A stretch of 34,577 nt of DNA. Origin: CAZEAN01 sp964510225. Lineage in GTDB: Bacteria > Planctomycetota > Planctomycetia > Isosphaerales > Isosphaeraceae. Below, one piece after another: positions 1 through 8,145 of this stretch. Position numbers and translations under genes: made by a program. The stretch covers positions 1 to 34,577 of the forward strand of contig CAZEAN010000061.1 of the NCBI GenBank assembly GCA_964510225.1, read 5' to 3'. The notes under the pieces are model-generated. The model did not search any database. It saw only the letters and a program-made list of their open reading frames with translations, and was not told where the DNA came from. Each line of letters starts with the position of its first letter. The stretch's first letter is position 1.

Positions 1-598
1 ATGACATCCGACGAGCAACACCTTTTGGGCGTCCAGCAAGAGCGCAACCTCCAATACCTCCGATTCCGCCGCCACCAAGACCGCCACCTCCAAGAGCACC
101 ACCACGACCACCTCCGAAGCCTCCAACTGCTCTACGTCCTCCGCCCAGTTGGGGGATCCGTTCTCGAGGGAGCCGAGGGGCACGGACAGAGCCTGGAGCA
201 CCCGTTCTGACAGAGCTGAATCGGGGAGAAGACCGGCCAAAATAACCGATCGGAGCAGGGCCAGCTTGTTGGCCAGGGACTAAGACCGTTGCTCTCCGGA
301 CTCCCGAGCGTTCCAGGATGGGGTCGACATCAAAGTTTGGTGTCCCCGTAAAGGCTACCGGAGGAGCCGCCAGTGCAGCAGCGCGGCGATCAAGTGCATT
401 TTGGTTCAAGGTCGCTGTGGCGCCAAATGATTGCTGGGCACTCAGGGCTTGCTGCCGAGGTAGAAAATACCCGTAGTAGGCGCTGAATGGGTCTGCCGAG
501 AATATCGCATCAATTCCACCGACCGCTTGAGCTTGAGCAGCGGGAGCTATCATCAAGAACAAGACGGCAAGACCGAGACCAATCCTGACTCGTACCAT
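1..598 (-). CDS. Secreted Gly-rich protein, C-terminus cut off by window edge
   Basis: The minus-strand frame is open from an ATG at 598 to the window edge (199 codons) with no stop, so the gene is truncated. I read every codon of this stretch. A strong Shine-Dalgarno GGAGGAGG lies just upstream (about 607-614), which fixes the start. The N-terminus is a classical signal peptide: a basic start, a hydrophobic core (LGLAVLFLMIAPA) and AQAQA as the cleavage region. The mature part is rich in Ala, Pro, Gln and Arg. From about residue 150 it becomes a Gly-rich low-complexity tract (GGFGGGRGGALGGG type). No catalytic motif is visible. It is probably an exported structural or surface protein; the family is not recognised. 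Confidence 0.75.
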   Translation of the reverse strand, partial: MVRVRIGLGLAVLFLMIAPAAQAQAVGGIDAIFSADPFSAYYGYFLPRQQALSAQQSFGATATLNQNALDRRAAALAAPPVAFTGTPNFDVDPILERSGVRRATVLVPGQQAGPAPIGYFGRSSPRFSSVRTGAPGSVRAPRLPRERIPQLGGGRRAVGGFGGGRGGALGGGGLGGGGIGGIGGCALAGRPKGVARRMS

Positions 599-814
599 TG
601 TTTCGATCCTCCTCCGAATCACTCGCGAAGAGCAAACAGGCTTTCGATCTCGGAATCGGGAATCGGCAAAACCTGCCTGACTGCTTATGCACCATATTAT
701 CTTATCGTTACCAAGCCGGATGTCCAACCACTCGATCAGATTCTTAGGCCCAGTTCACTCGACAGAATCAACCGATTAGCCGGCTTATCAGTATTCTATT
801 AAAGAGATCATCCG

Positions 815-1096
815 ATGTTCGGACTTGATAGCGAAACAGTCAACTTACTCGCCGGGACCTTCCTCGTTGCTCTTCTGTTGGTCATTGCCGCAATCGGCAC
901 CAAGGTAATTGAGGCCTATCGACGGAAGGCTCACGGTGATGATCAAGACGAGTCTGACCCCGAAGCTTCGTTTCGCAAGGCTTTGGAGGCTGGAGAATTG
1001 GGACCAGAAGAATTTGAGCGGATCCGGGCATCACTCCAACGCCGAGATGGGGCTTCGGAGTCTATCGAGCTAAAGAAAGGGCCGCCCCAGACCTAA
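815..1096 (+). CDS. Small single-pass membrane protein with SHOCT-like C-terminus
   Basis: A 93-residue protein starting at ATG 815. Residues 9-31 form one hydrophobic helix (LLAGTFLVALLLVIAAIGTK), followed by a basic patch and an acidic linker (DDQDESDPE). The C-terminal stretch ASFRKALEAGELGPEEFERI resembles the short helical SHOCT-type oligomerisation motif often found at the ends of small membrane proteins. It is convergent with lpxA and divergent from the Gly-rich gene. Coding is supported by the coherent membrane-helix-plus-motif architecture. The biochemical role is unknown. Confidence 0.6.
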   Translation: MFGLDSETVNLLAGTFLVALLLVIAAIGTKVIEAYRRKAHGDDQDESDPEASFRKALEAGELGPEEFERIRASLQRRDGASESIELKKGPPQT

Positions 1097-1127
1097 GTCA
1101 AGCCAGCCACTCAGCTTGGTAGGCCCG

Positions 1128-1952
1128 CTAGAAGGTCCGCTGAAGCCGCTCTGATCCTCGGACCTGATTCACGCCACGCTGGCTCGATTCGATAAACTCC
1201 AACAGCTCTAGGACCTCGGGAACATCAAGCATCGACACACGGAGTTGCTCGATCGTGGAACCAGTCGACCGTTTTCGGTCTCTGGAGAGATCACGGAAAA
1301 CCTCGCGGAGCGCAGCGACCGTGGAAGCTTTGATCCCGGCACGTCGGAGCCCGACCAGATTCAAACCAGAGATCGCGTTGTGACTCTGGACCAGAACAAA
1401 GGGGGGAACATCTTTGTCTGTCGAGCCCAATCCGCCGATCATCGCTAATCGGCCGACACGGACACCATCGTGAATCGAAGAATGCGCTGAGAGGACACAC
1501 CCGTCGCTGAGCGAGACGTGATTGCCAATCGAGGCGCCATTAACGACCGTGCAACTGTTCCCAACCACCGTATCGTGACCGATCGAGACATTGATCATGA
1601 TGTAATTGCGGTCACCAATCCGGGTCTCACCGCCCGCTCGTCCCCGTTGGATGGTGACATATTCGCGGATGACATTACCGCTACCGATCACCAACCGACC
1701 ATTCTGATCCCCTTCCGGCCTTGGATCGGGATGTTTACCGATCAATGCCCCATGCCCTACGAAACTCTCGGGACCAAGGATGACCGGTCCGCTGATACAA
1801 GCGTGTCCCTCGATAATGCACCCAGGACCGATCTGAGCGGGGCCATCAATGATGGCGAACGGGCCGACCTGGACATCGGGAGCCAGTGCTGCTTCGGTGC
1901 TCACAACGGCGGTCTGATGGATCCGATCGGAGTTGGTCAGGGTCGTCGACAT
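1128..1952 (-). CDS. lpxA: Acyl-ACP--UDP-N-acetylglucosamine O-acyltransferase (LpxA)
   Basis: LpxA transfers a 3-hydroxyacyl chain from acyl carrier protein to UDP-GlcNAc, the first step of lipid A synthesis, in the cytoplasm. The protein (274 residues) is a left-handed beta-helix of imperfect hexapeptide repeats (VQVGPFAIIDGPAQIGPG type) plus the C-terminal helical domain typical of LpxA (GLNLVGLRRAGIKA). Residues 118-133 (IMINVSIGHDTVVGNS) align with the E. coli active-site segment; H126 matches catalytic His125. H145 and H161 match His144 and His160. The position of E. coli His122 is Ser123 and that of Gln73 is a Lys, so the substrate pocket is altered. It follows the Gfo/Idh/MocA gene on the same strand after 106 bp. 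It could instead acylate a modified UDP-sugar. Confidence 0.85.
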   Translation of the reverse strand: MSTTLTNSDRIHQTAVVSTEAALAPDVQVGPFAIIDGPAQIGPGCIIEGHACISGPVILGPESFVGHGALIGKHPDPRPEGDQNGRLVIGSGNVIREYVTIQRGRAGGETRIGDRNYIMINVSIGHDTVVGNSCTVVNGASIGNHVSLSDGCVLSAHSSIHDGVRVGRLAMIGGLGSTDKDVPPFVLVQSHNAISGLNLVGLRRAGIKASTVAALREVFRDLSRDRKRSTGSTIEQLRVSMLDVPEVLELLEFIESSQRGVNQVRGSERLQRTF

Positions 1953-2058
1953 CGCGCGGGCCTCCTGCTACGTCGGCGTCGTCTTGTGTTCTTTCGATGC
2001 CTTTGGTCGTTCCAGACTTCCTGCCGTCGGACCTTCACTTTTGGATTTCGGCAAGGCT

Positions 2059-3102
2059 TCAGCCGAGCAAAACAGTTTCGCCCGTTCGGGCACTCCGAAC
2101 TTCCGCTTCACAGAGATTTAAAGCTTGTCTTGCTAATCGGCCGGAAAGCTCGGCGACTTCAATTCCAGTCTTGACCACCCGACTGGCGGCCTCGATCTCC
2201 GAAGCAAATGCAGCAATCGGATCTCCGTCACCCAAAGTCGGATATTCAATCTGCCCATCATGGTGCATCACCATTAGCTGGGTCGCAACATGGGGCGTGT
2301 CACCGAGCGTCGCAAATTCGAAGCAAAGGGTCGCGCGATCAAGGTAAAACTCAAAACCGTGATTAAAGGCGCGACCGGCCATGCTCAAGGCTCCCGAAAT
2401 TGCTGAGACGGATAACTCGGGATCATCAAAAAGATACTGGGTATCGAGATGAATTGCGTGGCCATTTTCGAAGACCCCTCGGCTTCGGACCGCCCTTGGA
2501 GTCCCGACGACCAGTCCCACGTAATGGGTATCGTGAATATGCAGATCCACGGCAGGCCCGCCGGTCGCCGCAATCGCTTCGTCGTCAGACATATCGGGCT
2601 TTGAGATCACTCGTTTGAGATGAACTGCCTTCAATTTACCGAACTGATTCGATGCAATTGCTTCGCGGGCGAACTTGAATTCGGGAAAAAACGGCAAGAC
2701 ATGAGCGACCATCAGCGTCTTACCGGTCCGCTCGGAAGTTTCAAGCATCCGATCCGCATCCTCAAGCGACATCGCAATCGGCTTCTCGACCAGAACGTGC
2801 TTACCTGCTTCCATCGCTTTTACAGCGAGATCAGCATGCAAGCCATTCGGTACACAGAGGTCAACCAGTTCCACATCAGGAAGCGTCAGGAGTTCGTCGA
2901 ACTCACGAACACAGGTTTGCTCAGAGAGATCCATCTGAGTGCCCGGCGGTCCAAAATTCCCCTGGATCCCAGTCCAATCTCCCGAGAGCTTTTTCTGATC
3001 GCGACTGCAGAATGCAACTACCTTCGCTCCGGCAACCCGCTCCGACGCAAGGTAGTGGATCATCCCCATAAATCCGATACCAACGATCCCGATACCAACC
3101 AT
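2059..3102 (-). CDS. Gfo/Idh/MocA family NAD(P)-dependent oxidoreductase
   Basis: A 347-residue cytoplasmic dehydrogenase, the usual length for the family. The Rossmann motif GIVGIGFMGMIH is at residues 5-16 and the diagnostic EKP motif at 106-108 (KHVLVEKPIAM). The putative catalytic region DLHIHDTHY at 186-194 supplies the expected Asp and His residues. The family oxidises or epimerises sugars and nucleotide sugars. Upstream of lpxA in the same direction, it may work on a UDP-sugar for lipid A, by analogy with GnnA, which oxidises the 3-OH of UDP-GlcNAc. No GnnB-type aminotransferase is present in the window, so this is inference. The ATG at 3102 directly precedes the Rossmann fold. Confidence 0.85.
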   Translation of the reverse strand: MVGIGIVGIGFMGMIHYLASERVAGAKVVAFCSRDQKKLSGDWTGIQGNFGPPGTQMDLSEQTCVREFDELLTLPDVELVDLCVPNGLHADLAVKAMEAGKHVLVEKPIAMSLEDADRMLETSERTGKTLMVAHVLPFFPEFKFAREAIASNQFGKLKAVHLKRVISKPDMSDDEAIAATGGPAVDLHIHDTHYVGLVVGTPRAVRSRGVFENGHAIHLDTQYLFDDPELSVSAISGALSMAGRAFNHGFEFYLDRATLCFEFATLGDTPHVATQLMVMHHDGQIEYPTLGDGDPIAAFASEIEAASRVVKTGIEVAELSGRLARQALNLCEAEVRSARTGETVLLG

Positions 3103-3396
3103 CTGCGACCCTCAACGAAACGATTTCCGAGTCTCATTACTCAAGACCATCATCGTTCCTTTGGTATTGGGCAGCAATATAGCTCGAACCTAGAGACTCG
3201 ACAAGCCCGCTCCACGAGTCTCAGCGGTTCCCACTCATCACCAATCGAACCCTTCAGACCTTTGTGTGAGAATATAGTGAATGGCCTCGGATTGTGATGC
3301 CGACTAACGGACGAATTTGATATATTGTTCAGTGCACTATTCCAGAGATTTCGACGAATTGATCCATTCTTCAGCCTTCTTATCATCGGATCTCTT

Positions 3397-4032
3397 ATGA
3401 ATTGTCAATTTAACATATTGGTCTGGGTGTTACCAATCCTCTTGAATCCAGGATCAACGTTGGCCGATGACACCAGCGCGTCGGCCGATCAATCAAGACT
3501 TCCGGGGTTTCCGATCAAGTCAATCAGAGGACTCGACGGTGCTCAGTTGTCACTTGAAGCACCGAGTGACGGGGCGCTTGCGCTCGTTTTTCTCTGGACA
3601 GAATGTCCGGTATCGAATCAATACATCCCGACCTTAAATGCACTCAGGGAGCAGTTCGAGGGGAAACCGGTCCGCCTCGTCGGCCTCTTCGTCGACTACA
3701 AGACCCCCATCGAAGAGATCGCTGCGCACGCTGACGAATACCAGGTAGAGTTCCCGACCGCCCGGCTGGACTCTGCTGACCTCCCCCAAGAGATCGGTGT
3801 CGAGATTGTCCCGACCGCCTTGGTGGTCGATGATCAACGCCAGGTCCAATACCTTGGCCGAATTGATGACCTCTTCTTTGATCGGCGTCCTGAGAGTCCT
3901 GGGAATAGTGTGGGAAAACGCCAACGGATCCGCGTCGAAGATCTCCGGGACGCGATCGAAGCCATTCTTAAGGGAGAAACCATCGCCGAGCCTCGGACTC
4001 GTGCAATCGGCTGTACCCTGCCTGTTTTCTGA
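3397..4032 (+). CDS. Exported redoxin (AhpC/TSA-like thioredoxin fold)
   Basis: I prefer ATG 3397 to the in-frame TTG at 3325, because from 3397 the protein starts with a clean signal peptide (MNCQFNILVWVLPILLNPG, then TLADD). The 211-residue product has a thioredoxin fold: beta strand ALALVFLW, the motif TECPVSNQY at residues 69-76 with one putative peroxidatic-type Cys70, and the cis-Pro loop (VEIVPTALVVD). There is no CxxC pair. TECPVSN redoxins are common in planctomycetes, where they are often fused to or encoded beside cytochrome c/PHM-like proteins. The next gene here is such a protein, 133 bp downstream on the same strand. A periplasmic thiol-redox role in the same process is inferred. 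Confidence 0.8.
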   Translation: MNCQFNILVWVLPILLNPGSTLADDTSASADQSRLPGFPIKSIRGLDGAQLSLEAPSDGALALVFLWTECPVSNQYIPTLNALREQFEGKPVRLVGLFVDYKTPIEEIAAHADEYQVEFPTARLDSADLPQEIGVEIVPTALVVDDQRQVQYLGRIDDLFFDRRPESPGNSVGKRQRIRVEDLRDAIEAILKGETIAEPRTRAIGCTLPVF

Positions 4033-4165
4033 CGCCGAACGGAACCCATTCCCGATTGAGTTCGAACGGTAGTTGTTCGTCACGGATCACCACAGAGACA
4101 ACAAGCCCCTCTTGGATTCGCTCATTTTTTACCTCTTCCGCCCCGCTGCGTTCTGGAGTTCCTTA

Positions 4166-5920
4166 ATGCGACGATTTCTGCAAGCCCCGACGAAACCGGC
4201 ACGTTTCACCGCTGTCTTCGGTGTCGCGGTCCTCGGGATTTCAACCGCCTTCGCCTACTTCGATCCTGACCGATTCGATCGGCTCACTGGCTTGTCCACC
4301 GGTGATGCACTGAATCGGACCTGCTCAACTCTCGCCGGAGGTTGCCCATACTCCGACAACATGGAACTATCGTGCAACGCGGATGCAGCCGCGCAGGCTG
4401 ACGGGCTCTGCCCGATGGAAACCGCCTGCGCTCTTGATGTTGACGCAGACGAACTTGACTGCTGCGCCACCGGAGCAGTTTCGCGATCAGCGATGTTGGC
4501 CGGGATCAGGGCTCCTGAAGCCGACGTCCTGCTTGCGAGTGTCGATCCTGCGGTCGATGTCGAAGTCGTCGCAAGCCTCGACGAAGCCAAACTCGAAGAA
4601 ACTCGGACTCCAACCTGGGTTGACGATATCGCTCCCTTGCTCCAACAGCATTGCCAAGAATGCCACCGAGCAGAGCAAATCGGTCCGTTCCCCCTCGAAA
4701 CCTACCTACAAGCCAAGCGCCACGCGTTTGACCTTGCCACGGTCACGCTGGACCGTCGGATGCCTCCTTGGCTGGCCTCGCCCGACTACGGCGATACCCC
4801 GTTCCTCCATGATCGGTCACTGACCCAAGAAGAAATCGCAACCTTCGAAGCCTGGGCAGATGCCGGTGCCCCCCGAGGCGAAGGTGAGGCTCCTGAGGCT
4901 CCCGCATTCCCAGAAGGCTGGGCCCTTGGCGAGCCGGACCTCATCATCGAGATGCCTGAAGAGTTCGAAGTACCGGCGAGTGGTTCGGACATCTACCGAT
5001 GCTTTGTGATCCCGAACATTCTCCCTGAAGATGCTGAAGTCATCGGGATCGAGTACCAACCAGGAAACCCTCGAGTCGTCCACCACATCCTCGGCTACAT
5101 TGACACCAAGGGCGAAGGAGCGAAACTCGACGCTCAAGACGAACTCCAAGGCTACGAATGCTTCGGTGGCCCGATGATCGACATCACCGGCGACCTCAGC
5201 GGTTGGGCACCCGGCGCAAACGGCCAATTCATGCCGGAAGGTACGGGTCGAAAGCTCCCAACTGGCTCCGATGTGATCATGCAAGTTCACTACCACCCGA
5301 CCGGAAAAGTCGAGAAGGATCGAAGCCGAATCGGTCTCTACCTCGCCCCGAAGGACCAGCCGATTAAGCAAGCGTATCATGTCTGGGCCGCTGGCAATAC
5401 GCGGTTCAGAATCCCCGCCGGCGACAGCTACTATCAAGTCACTGCCGAGACGCTCCCGATCCCCGTGGCAATTGACATTCACAATGTGATCCCGCACATG
5501 CACGTCCTCGGGAAGGACATGGAAATGTTTGCGGAATTGCCGAGCGGAGAGAAGATCGAGCTGATCCGGATCGACCAGTGGGATTTCAACTGGCAGCTCC
5601 ACTATGAACTCGCCGAGCGGGTCACGCTCCCTGCGGGTTCAAAGGTCAAGGTGATCGCTCACTATGACAACTCGGCTGACAACCCGAACCAGCCGGTCTT
5701 GGAACCGATTGACGTCACCTATGGTGAGGCCACGACTGACGAAATGTGCTTTGGCTTCTTCGGAATGACCAAGCACGGCCAAGACCTTACCCAAGGTGAC
5801 AAAGACGATCTCACCGAGCTCTTCGCCAAGCAAATGGAAGAAATCCGCAAGAAGATGAGAGAAGAACGTGCTCGGGCAGAAGCGGCTGCCGCTAAAGCCT
5901 CGGAATCAACCGACGAGTAA
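4166..5920 (+). CDS. Cytochrome c / copper type II ascorbate-dependent monooxygenase-like protein
   Basis: ATG 4166 is preferred over a TTG at 4073: GGAG at 4155-4158 is well spaced and the protein then opens with an export signal (RFTAVFGVAVLGISTAFA). The 584-residue product has three parts. Residues 53-100 are a Cys-rich segment with seven Cys. Residues about 148-240 are a mono-heme cytochrome c domain with CQECH at 163-167. Residues about 258-535 resemble a PHM/DBM-type domain, with HH at 306-307, HYH at 375-377, HMH at 444-446 and Met527 as candidate copper ligands. The C-terminus (about 545-580) is a charged Ala/Glu/Lys-rich helix. The family combination is common in planctomycetes, but the substrate is unknown. 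It pairs with the upstream redoxin. Confidence 0.8.
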   Translation: MRRFLQAPTKPARFTAVFGVAVLGISTAFAYFDPDRFDRLTGLSTGDALNRTCSTLAGGCPYSDNMELSCNADAAAQADGLCPMETACALDVDADELDCCATGAVSRSAMLAGIRAPEADVLLASVDPAVDVEVVASLDEAKLEETRTPTWVDDIAPLLQQHCQECHRAEQIGPFPLETYLQAKRHAFDLATVTLDRRMPPWLASPDYGDTPFLHDRSLTQEEIATFEAWADAGAPRGEGEAPEAPAFPEGWALGEPDLIIEMPEEFEVPASGSDIYRCFVIPNILPEDAEVIGIEYQPGNPRVVHHILGYIDTKGEGAKLDAQDELQGYECFGGPMIDITGDLSGWAPGANGQFMPEGTGRKLPTGSDVIMQVHYHPTGKVEKDRSRIGLYLAPKDQPIKQAYHVWAAGNTRFRIPAGDSYYQVTAETLPIPVAIDIHNVIPHMHVLGKDMEMFAELPSGEKIELIRIDQWDFNWQLHYELAERVTLPAGSKVKVIAHYDNSADNPNQPVLEPIDVTYGEATTDEMCFGFFGMTKHGQDLTQGDKDDLTELFAKQMEEIRKKMREERARAEAAAAKASESTDE

Positions 5921-5980
5921 TCCGACTCTCAAAGTGAGACCAATCATTCATTTGATTGAGTCGCCAACTTGGTAACAACC

Positions 5981-6026
5981 AGAACGCTCGGGTTGCTCTT
6001 CCTACAAAGAGTGGCCCGAGCGTTCT
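5981..6026. terminator. Strong hairpin, probable terminator
   Basis: A perfect 12-bp inverted repeat, AGAACGCTCGGG (5981-5992) and CCCGAGCGTTCT (6015-6026), lies 60 bp after the monooxygenase stop. An inner CTCTT/AAGAG pairing shortens the loop. There is no clean T-run after it, so efficiency is uncertain. Confidence 0.6.
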
Positions 6027-6238
6027 TCGATTCCGGGAAACTGATTCTGGATCGTCGCCACATCAGCGATTCAGCCTTTAGGATTCCTGCGTTGCATGCG
6101 TTATTGTTGATCGAAGCCGGTCTCATCACTCTTTTTAGAGAGGATCTCGCGCCGCGGGTTTGTCCTGCGATTGCCTGAAATGGGGGAGATCGGTTATGAC
6201 CTTGGGCTAGGTTGAAGAAAACCGACTGAAGGCGACGG

Positions 6239-6250
6239 TAGGTCGACCTA
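6239..6250. promoter_or_regulatory. 12-bp perfect palindrome, possible operator
   Basis: TAGGTCGACCTA is identical on both strands and ends 6 bp before the GGAGG ribosome-binding site of the KAP-like gene. Its position suits a repressor site or mRNA-level control, but this is inference from symmetry and position only. Confidence 0.3.
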
Positions 6251-6272
6251 AGCAACGGAGGCGTGGGTTCCC

Positions 6273-7760
6273 ATGAAGACCGACCAATTCCTGAAACATT
6301 ACGGCATTACGGGCAATCCGTTCAGCGAAGAAGACGCCCAAACCGATACCGTCTTCAAGAGCGGATGCCTCTGGACGATCCACCATCCCGCCTGGGACAA
6401 GTTCTTTGGGAATCCCGCCGATCCCTCAACCGCCTTGGTGTTTGGGGAAAAAGGAAGCGGCAAGACCGCGATGCGACTCCAGTCGATCGCCGAGCTCCAG
6501 GCCTACAACGAGCAGCATCCGGACGCACGCGTCTTCATCATTTCATATGACGAATTTAATCCATTCCTCGATCACTTTCGGACCGCGATCAAAGCTTCCG
6601 ACACAACAGAGGCTCTTAGCCGTTGGAAGCTCCACGACCACATGGATGCCATCCTGTCACTTGGCGTCACTCAGTTGGTCGATCAACTCACTCATGAGCG
6701 GACTGACTTGACCAAGCTTTCGCTCGACCGACGTCGCGACCTCCTCTTGCTCGCTGCCCTGTATGATAGTTCCACCGGAGAACCGATCGAGAGACGCTGG
6801 GACCGCATCCGGAGGCGTTCAGGATTCCGTCCCTTGTGGAGCCGTCGTGACATACAAATTGGCGTTGGCGTCACCGTGTTGGTAATTGGCCTCCTCATTG
6901 CATTCGAGGCGCTCCGGAGCTGGTCGATTACTCCGTGGTTGGTCGGCGCGGTCGCACTTGGTTGGCTCTACTGGGGCTGGCGACTCCTCCGGGCGGTCTG
7001 GGCTTCTGGCGACATCCGTCGTGCCTTGAAAGTCTTGAGCCGCGACCCCGCTGCCTTACGCTGGGAACTCCTCTGGTTCAAGCCAACCGAGCTTGCCGGG
7101 CAACCTCTTCCGACAGCTTCTAAAGGGGGCGCCGGTGAGGAACGCTTCGAACTAGTCCGCAAGTTCCAAGGGGTCCTCTCCGATCTCGGGTACGCCGGGA
7201 TCGTCGTCTTAGTGGATCGGGTTGACGAGCCCCAGGCAATCGAGGGCGACCCTCGGAAGATGAAAGCGCTCGTCTGGCCACTCCTCGACCACAAATTCCT
7301 CCGATTCCCCGGAATTGGGCTCAAGTTGTTGTTGCCGATTGAACTTGCCTATTACTTGGACAAAATGGACAAGGAATTTTATGACCGCGCCCGCCCTGAC
7401 AAATTAAATATGATTAAGCCTCTGAGGTGGACTGGCCCTTCCCTTTATGATCTCGCTACCGACCGCCTTCGGGCTTGTGTCCAGCTGGAAGCAGGTGAGG
7501 GCGATACAACGGATCGAGGTCCCAGGCTCCGAGAATTTGTCGATCAAGAGGTCAGTGATGATGCGCTCAAGGATGCGCTCGGTCATTTGAGGACTCCTCG
7601 GCAACTCTTCAAGTTTCTCCATCGGCTCATTGAGGAGCATTGCCATCGCCATACCGAGGACAATCCACGCTGGTCGGTCGATCAAGATACCTTCCGATCG
7701 GTCTATTCTGACCACTTACGCAACATCGATGCCTTTGACCGTGGCTATGGCCATGGATAA
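6273..7760 (+). CDS. KAP-like P-loop NTPase with two internal membrane helices
   Basis: The 495-residue protein starts at ATG 6273, with GGAGG at 6257-6261. An N-terminal motif (LKHYGITGNPF) recalls ATPases of the ExeA/ORC type. Walker A GEKGSGKT is at 58-65. A Walker B-like strand GIVVLVDRVDEP is at 309-320. Between them, residues about 195-213 and 219-242 are strongly hydrophobic and should form two transmembrane helices. Membrane helices inserted between Walker A and Walker B are a hallmark of the KAP family of STAND-related NTPases. The C-terminal LRTPRQLFKFLHRL (439-452) resembles the conserved PR-containing helix of that group. It is monocistronic, flanked by hairpins. Function is unknown; a membrane-linked signalling or defence role is possible but unproven. 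Confidence 0.65.
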   Translation: MKTDQFLKHYGITGNPFSEEDAQTDTVFKSGCLWTIHHPAWDKFFGNPADPSTALVFGEKGSGKTAMRLQSIAELQAYNEQHPDARVFIISYDEFNPFLDHFRTAIKASDTTEALSRWKLHDHMDAILSLGVTQLVDQLTHERTDLTKLSLDRRRDLLLLAALYDSSTGEPIERRWDRIRRRSGFRPLWSRRDIQIGVGVTVLVIGLLIAFEALRSWSITPWLVGAVALGWLYWGWRLLRAVWASGDIRRALKVLSRDPAALRWELLWFKPTELAGQPLPTASKGGAGEERFELVRKFQGVLSDLGYAGIVVLVDRVDEPQAIEGDPRKMKALVWPLLDHKFLRFPGIGLKLLLPIELAYYLDKMDKEFYDRARPDKLNMIKPLRWTGPSLYDLATDRLRACVQLEAGEGDTTDRGPRLREFVDQEVSDDALKDALGHLRTPRQLFKFLHRLIEEHCHRHTEDNPRWSVDQDTFRSVYSDHLRNIDAFDRGYGHG

Positions 7761-8145
7761 TCGGAGCGCTCAGCATCACGCCTGATGTAGCAAATAACGA
7801 CCATAAACCGGACAGAGTCAACAATGCATGAACTCTGTTCCGGTTGTCTTGTAGGATTGACCCATGCACTTAAGTATGGAATGGAAATAATCAAGAATAA
7901 TAATGAATTACTCGCTTGAACCTGTGAATCGAATTCGCTAGATTACGACGATGTGGAATGAGGCGTATCAGTCATCGCGCCACATACACACAACAGTTGA
8001 ACCTTTCATATCAATGAATCGACACGTCCGAACAAATTCGGATAGCCAGATGGATGCACCCTCACACAACAGGTAGTTACCCTCCCCTACCTTTGATCCA
8101 TCTGCAAGATTCAACCACTTTAGCGATTCCTGGGATCAACAACTG
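7761..8145. other. AT-rich intergenic stretch upstream of the PEP-CTERM gene
   Basis: A 385-bp gap. It holds a terminator-like hairpin near 7808-7843 and an AT-rich part around 7880-7950. A weak promoter candidate is TTGAAC (7916-7921), a 17-bp spacer, then TAGATT (7939-7944); each box matches the consensus at 4 of 6 positions. No coding frame looks real. Confidence 0.4.
7808..7850 (+). terminator. Probable terminator of the KAP-like gene
   Basis: CCGGACAGAGT (7808-7818) pairs with ACTCTGTTCCGG (7832-7843) with one bulged T. A T-rich tail (TTGTCTTGT) follows. Confidence 0.55.

Larger units (their letters stand above)
5921..6272. other. Intergenic stretch before the KAP-like gene
   Basis: This 352-bp gap contains a strong hairpin after the monooxygenase gene (5981-6026) and a 12-bp palindrome at 6239-6250. 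GGAGG at 6257-6261 serves the next gene. The frames open here give no convincing protein. No clear -35/-10 pair was found. Confidence 0.5.

Noticed and set aside
1518..2174. 218-codon plus-strand frame
   Set aside because: Antisense to lpxA and the 3' end of the oxidoreductase gene, both with clear motifs.
4817..5602. 261-codon minus-strand frame
   Set aside because: Antisense to the heme- and copper-motif region of the monooxygenase-like gene; no motifs of its own.
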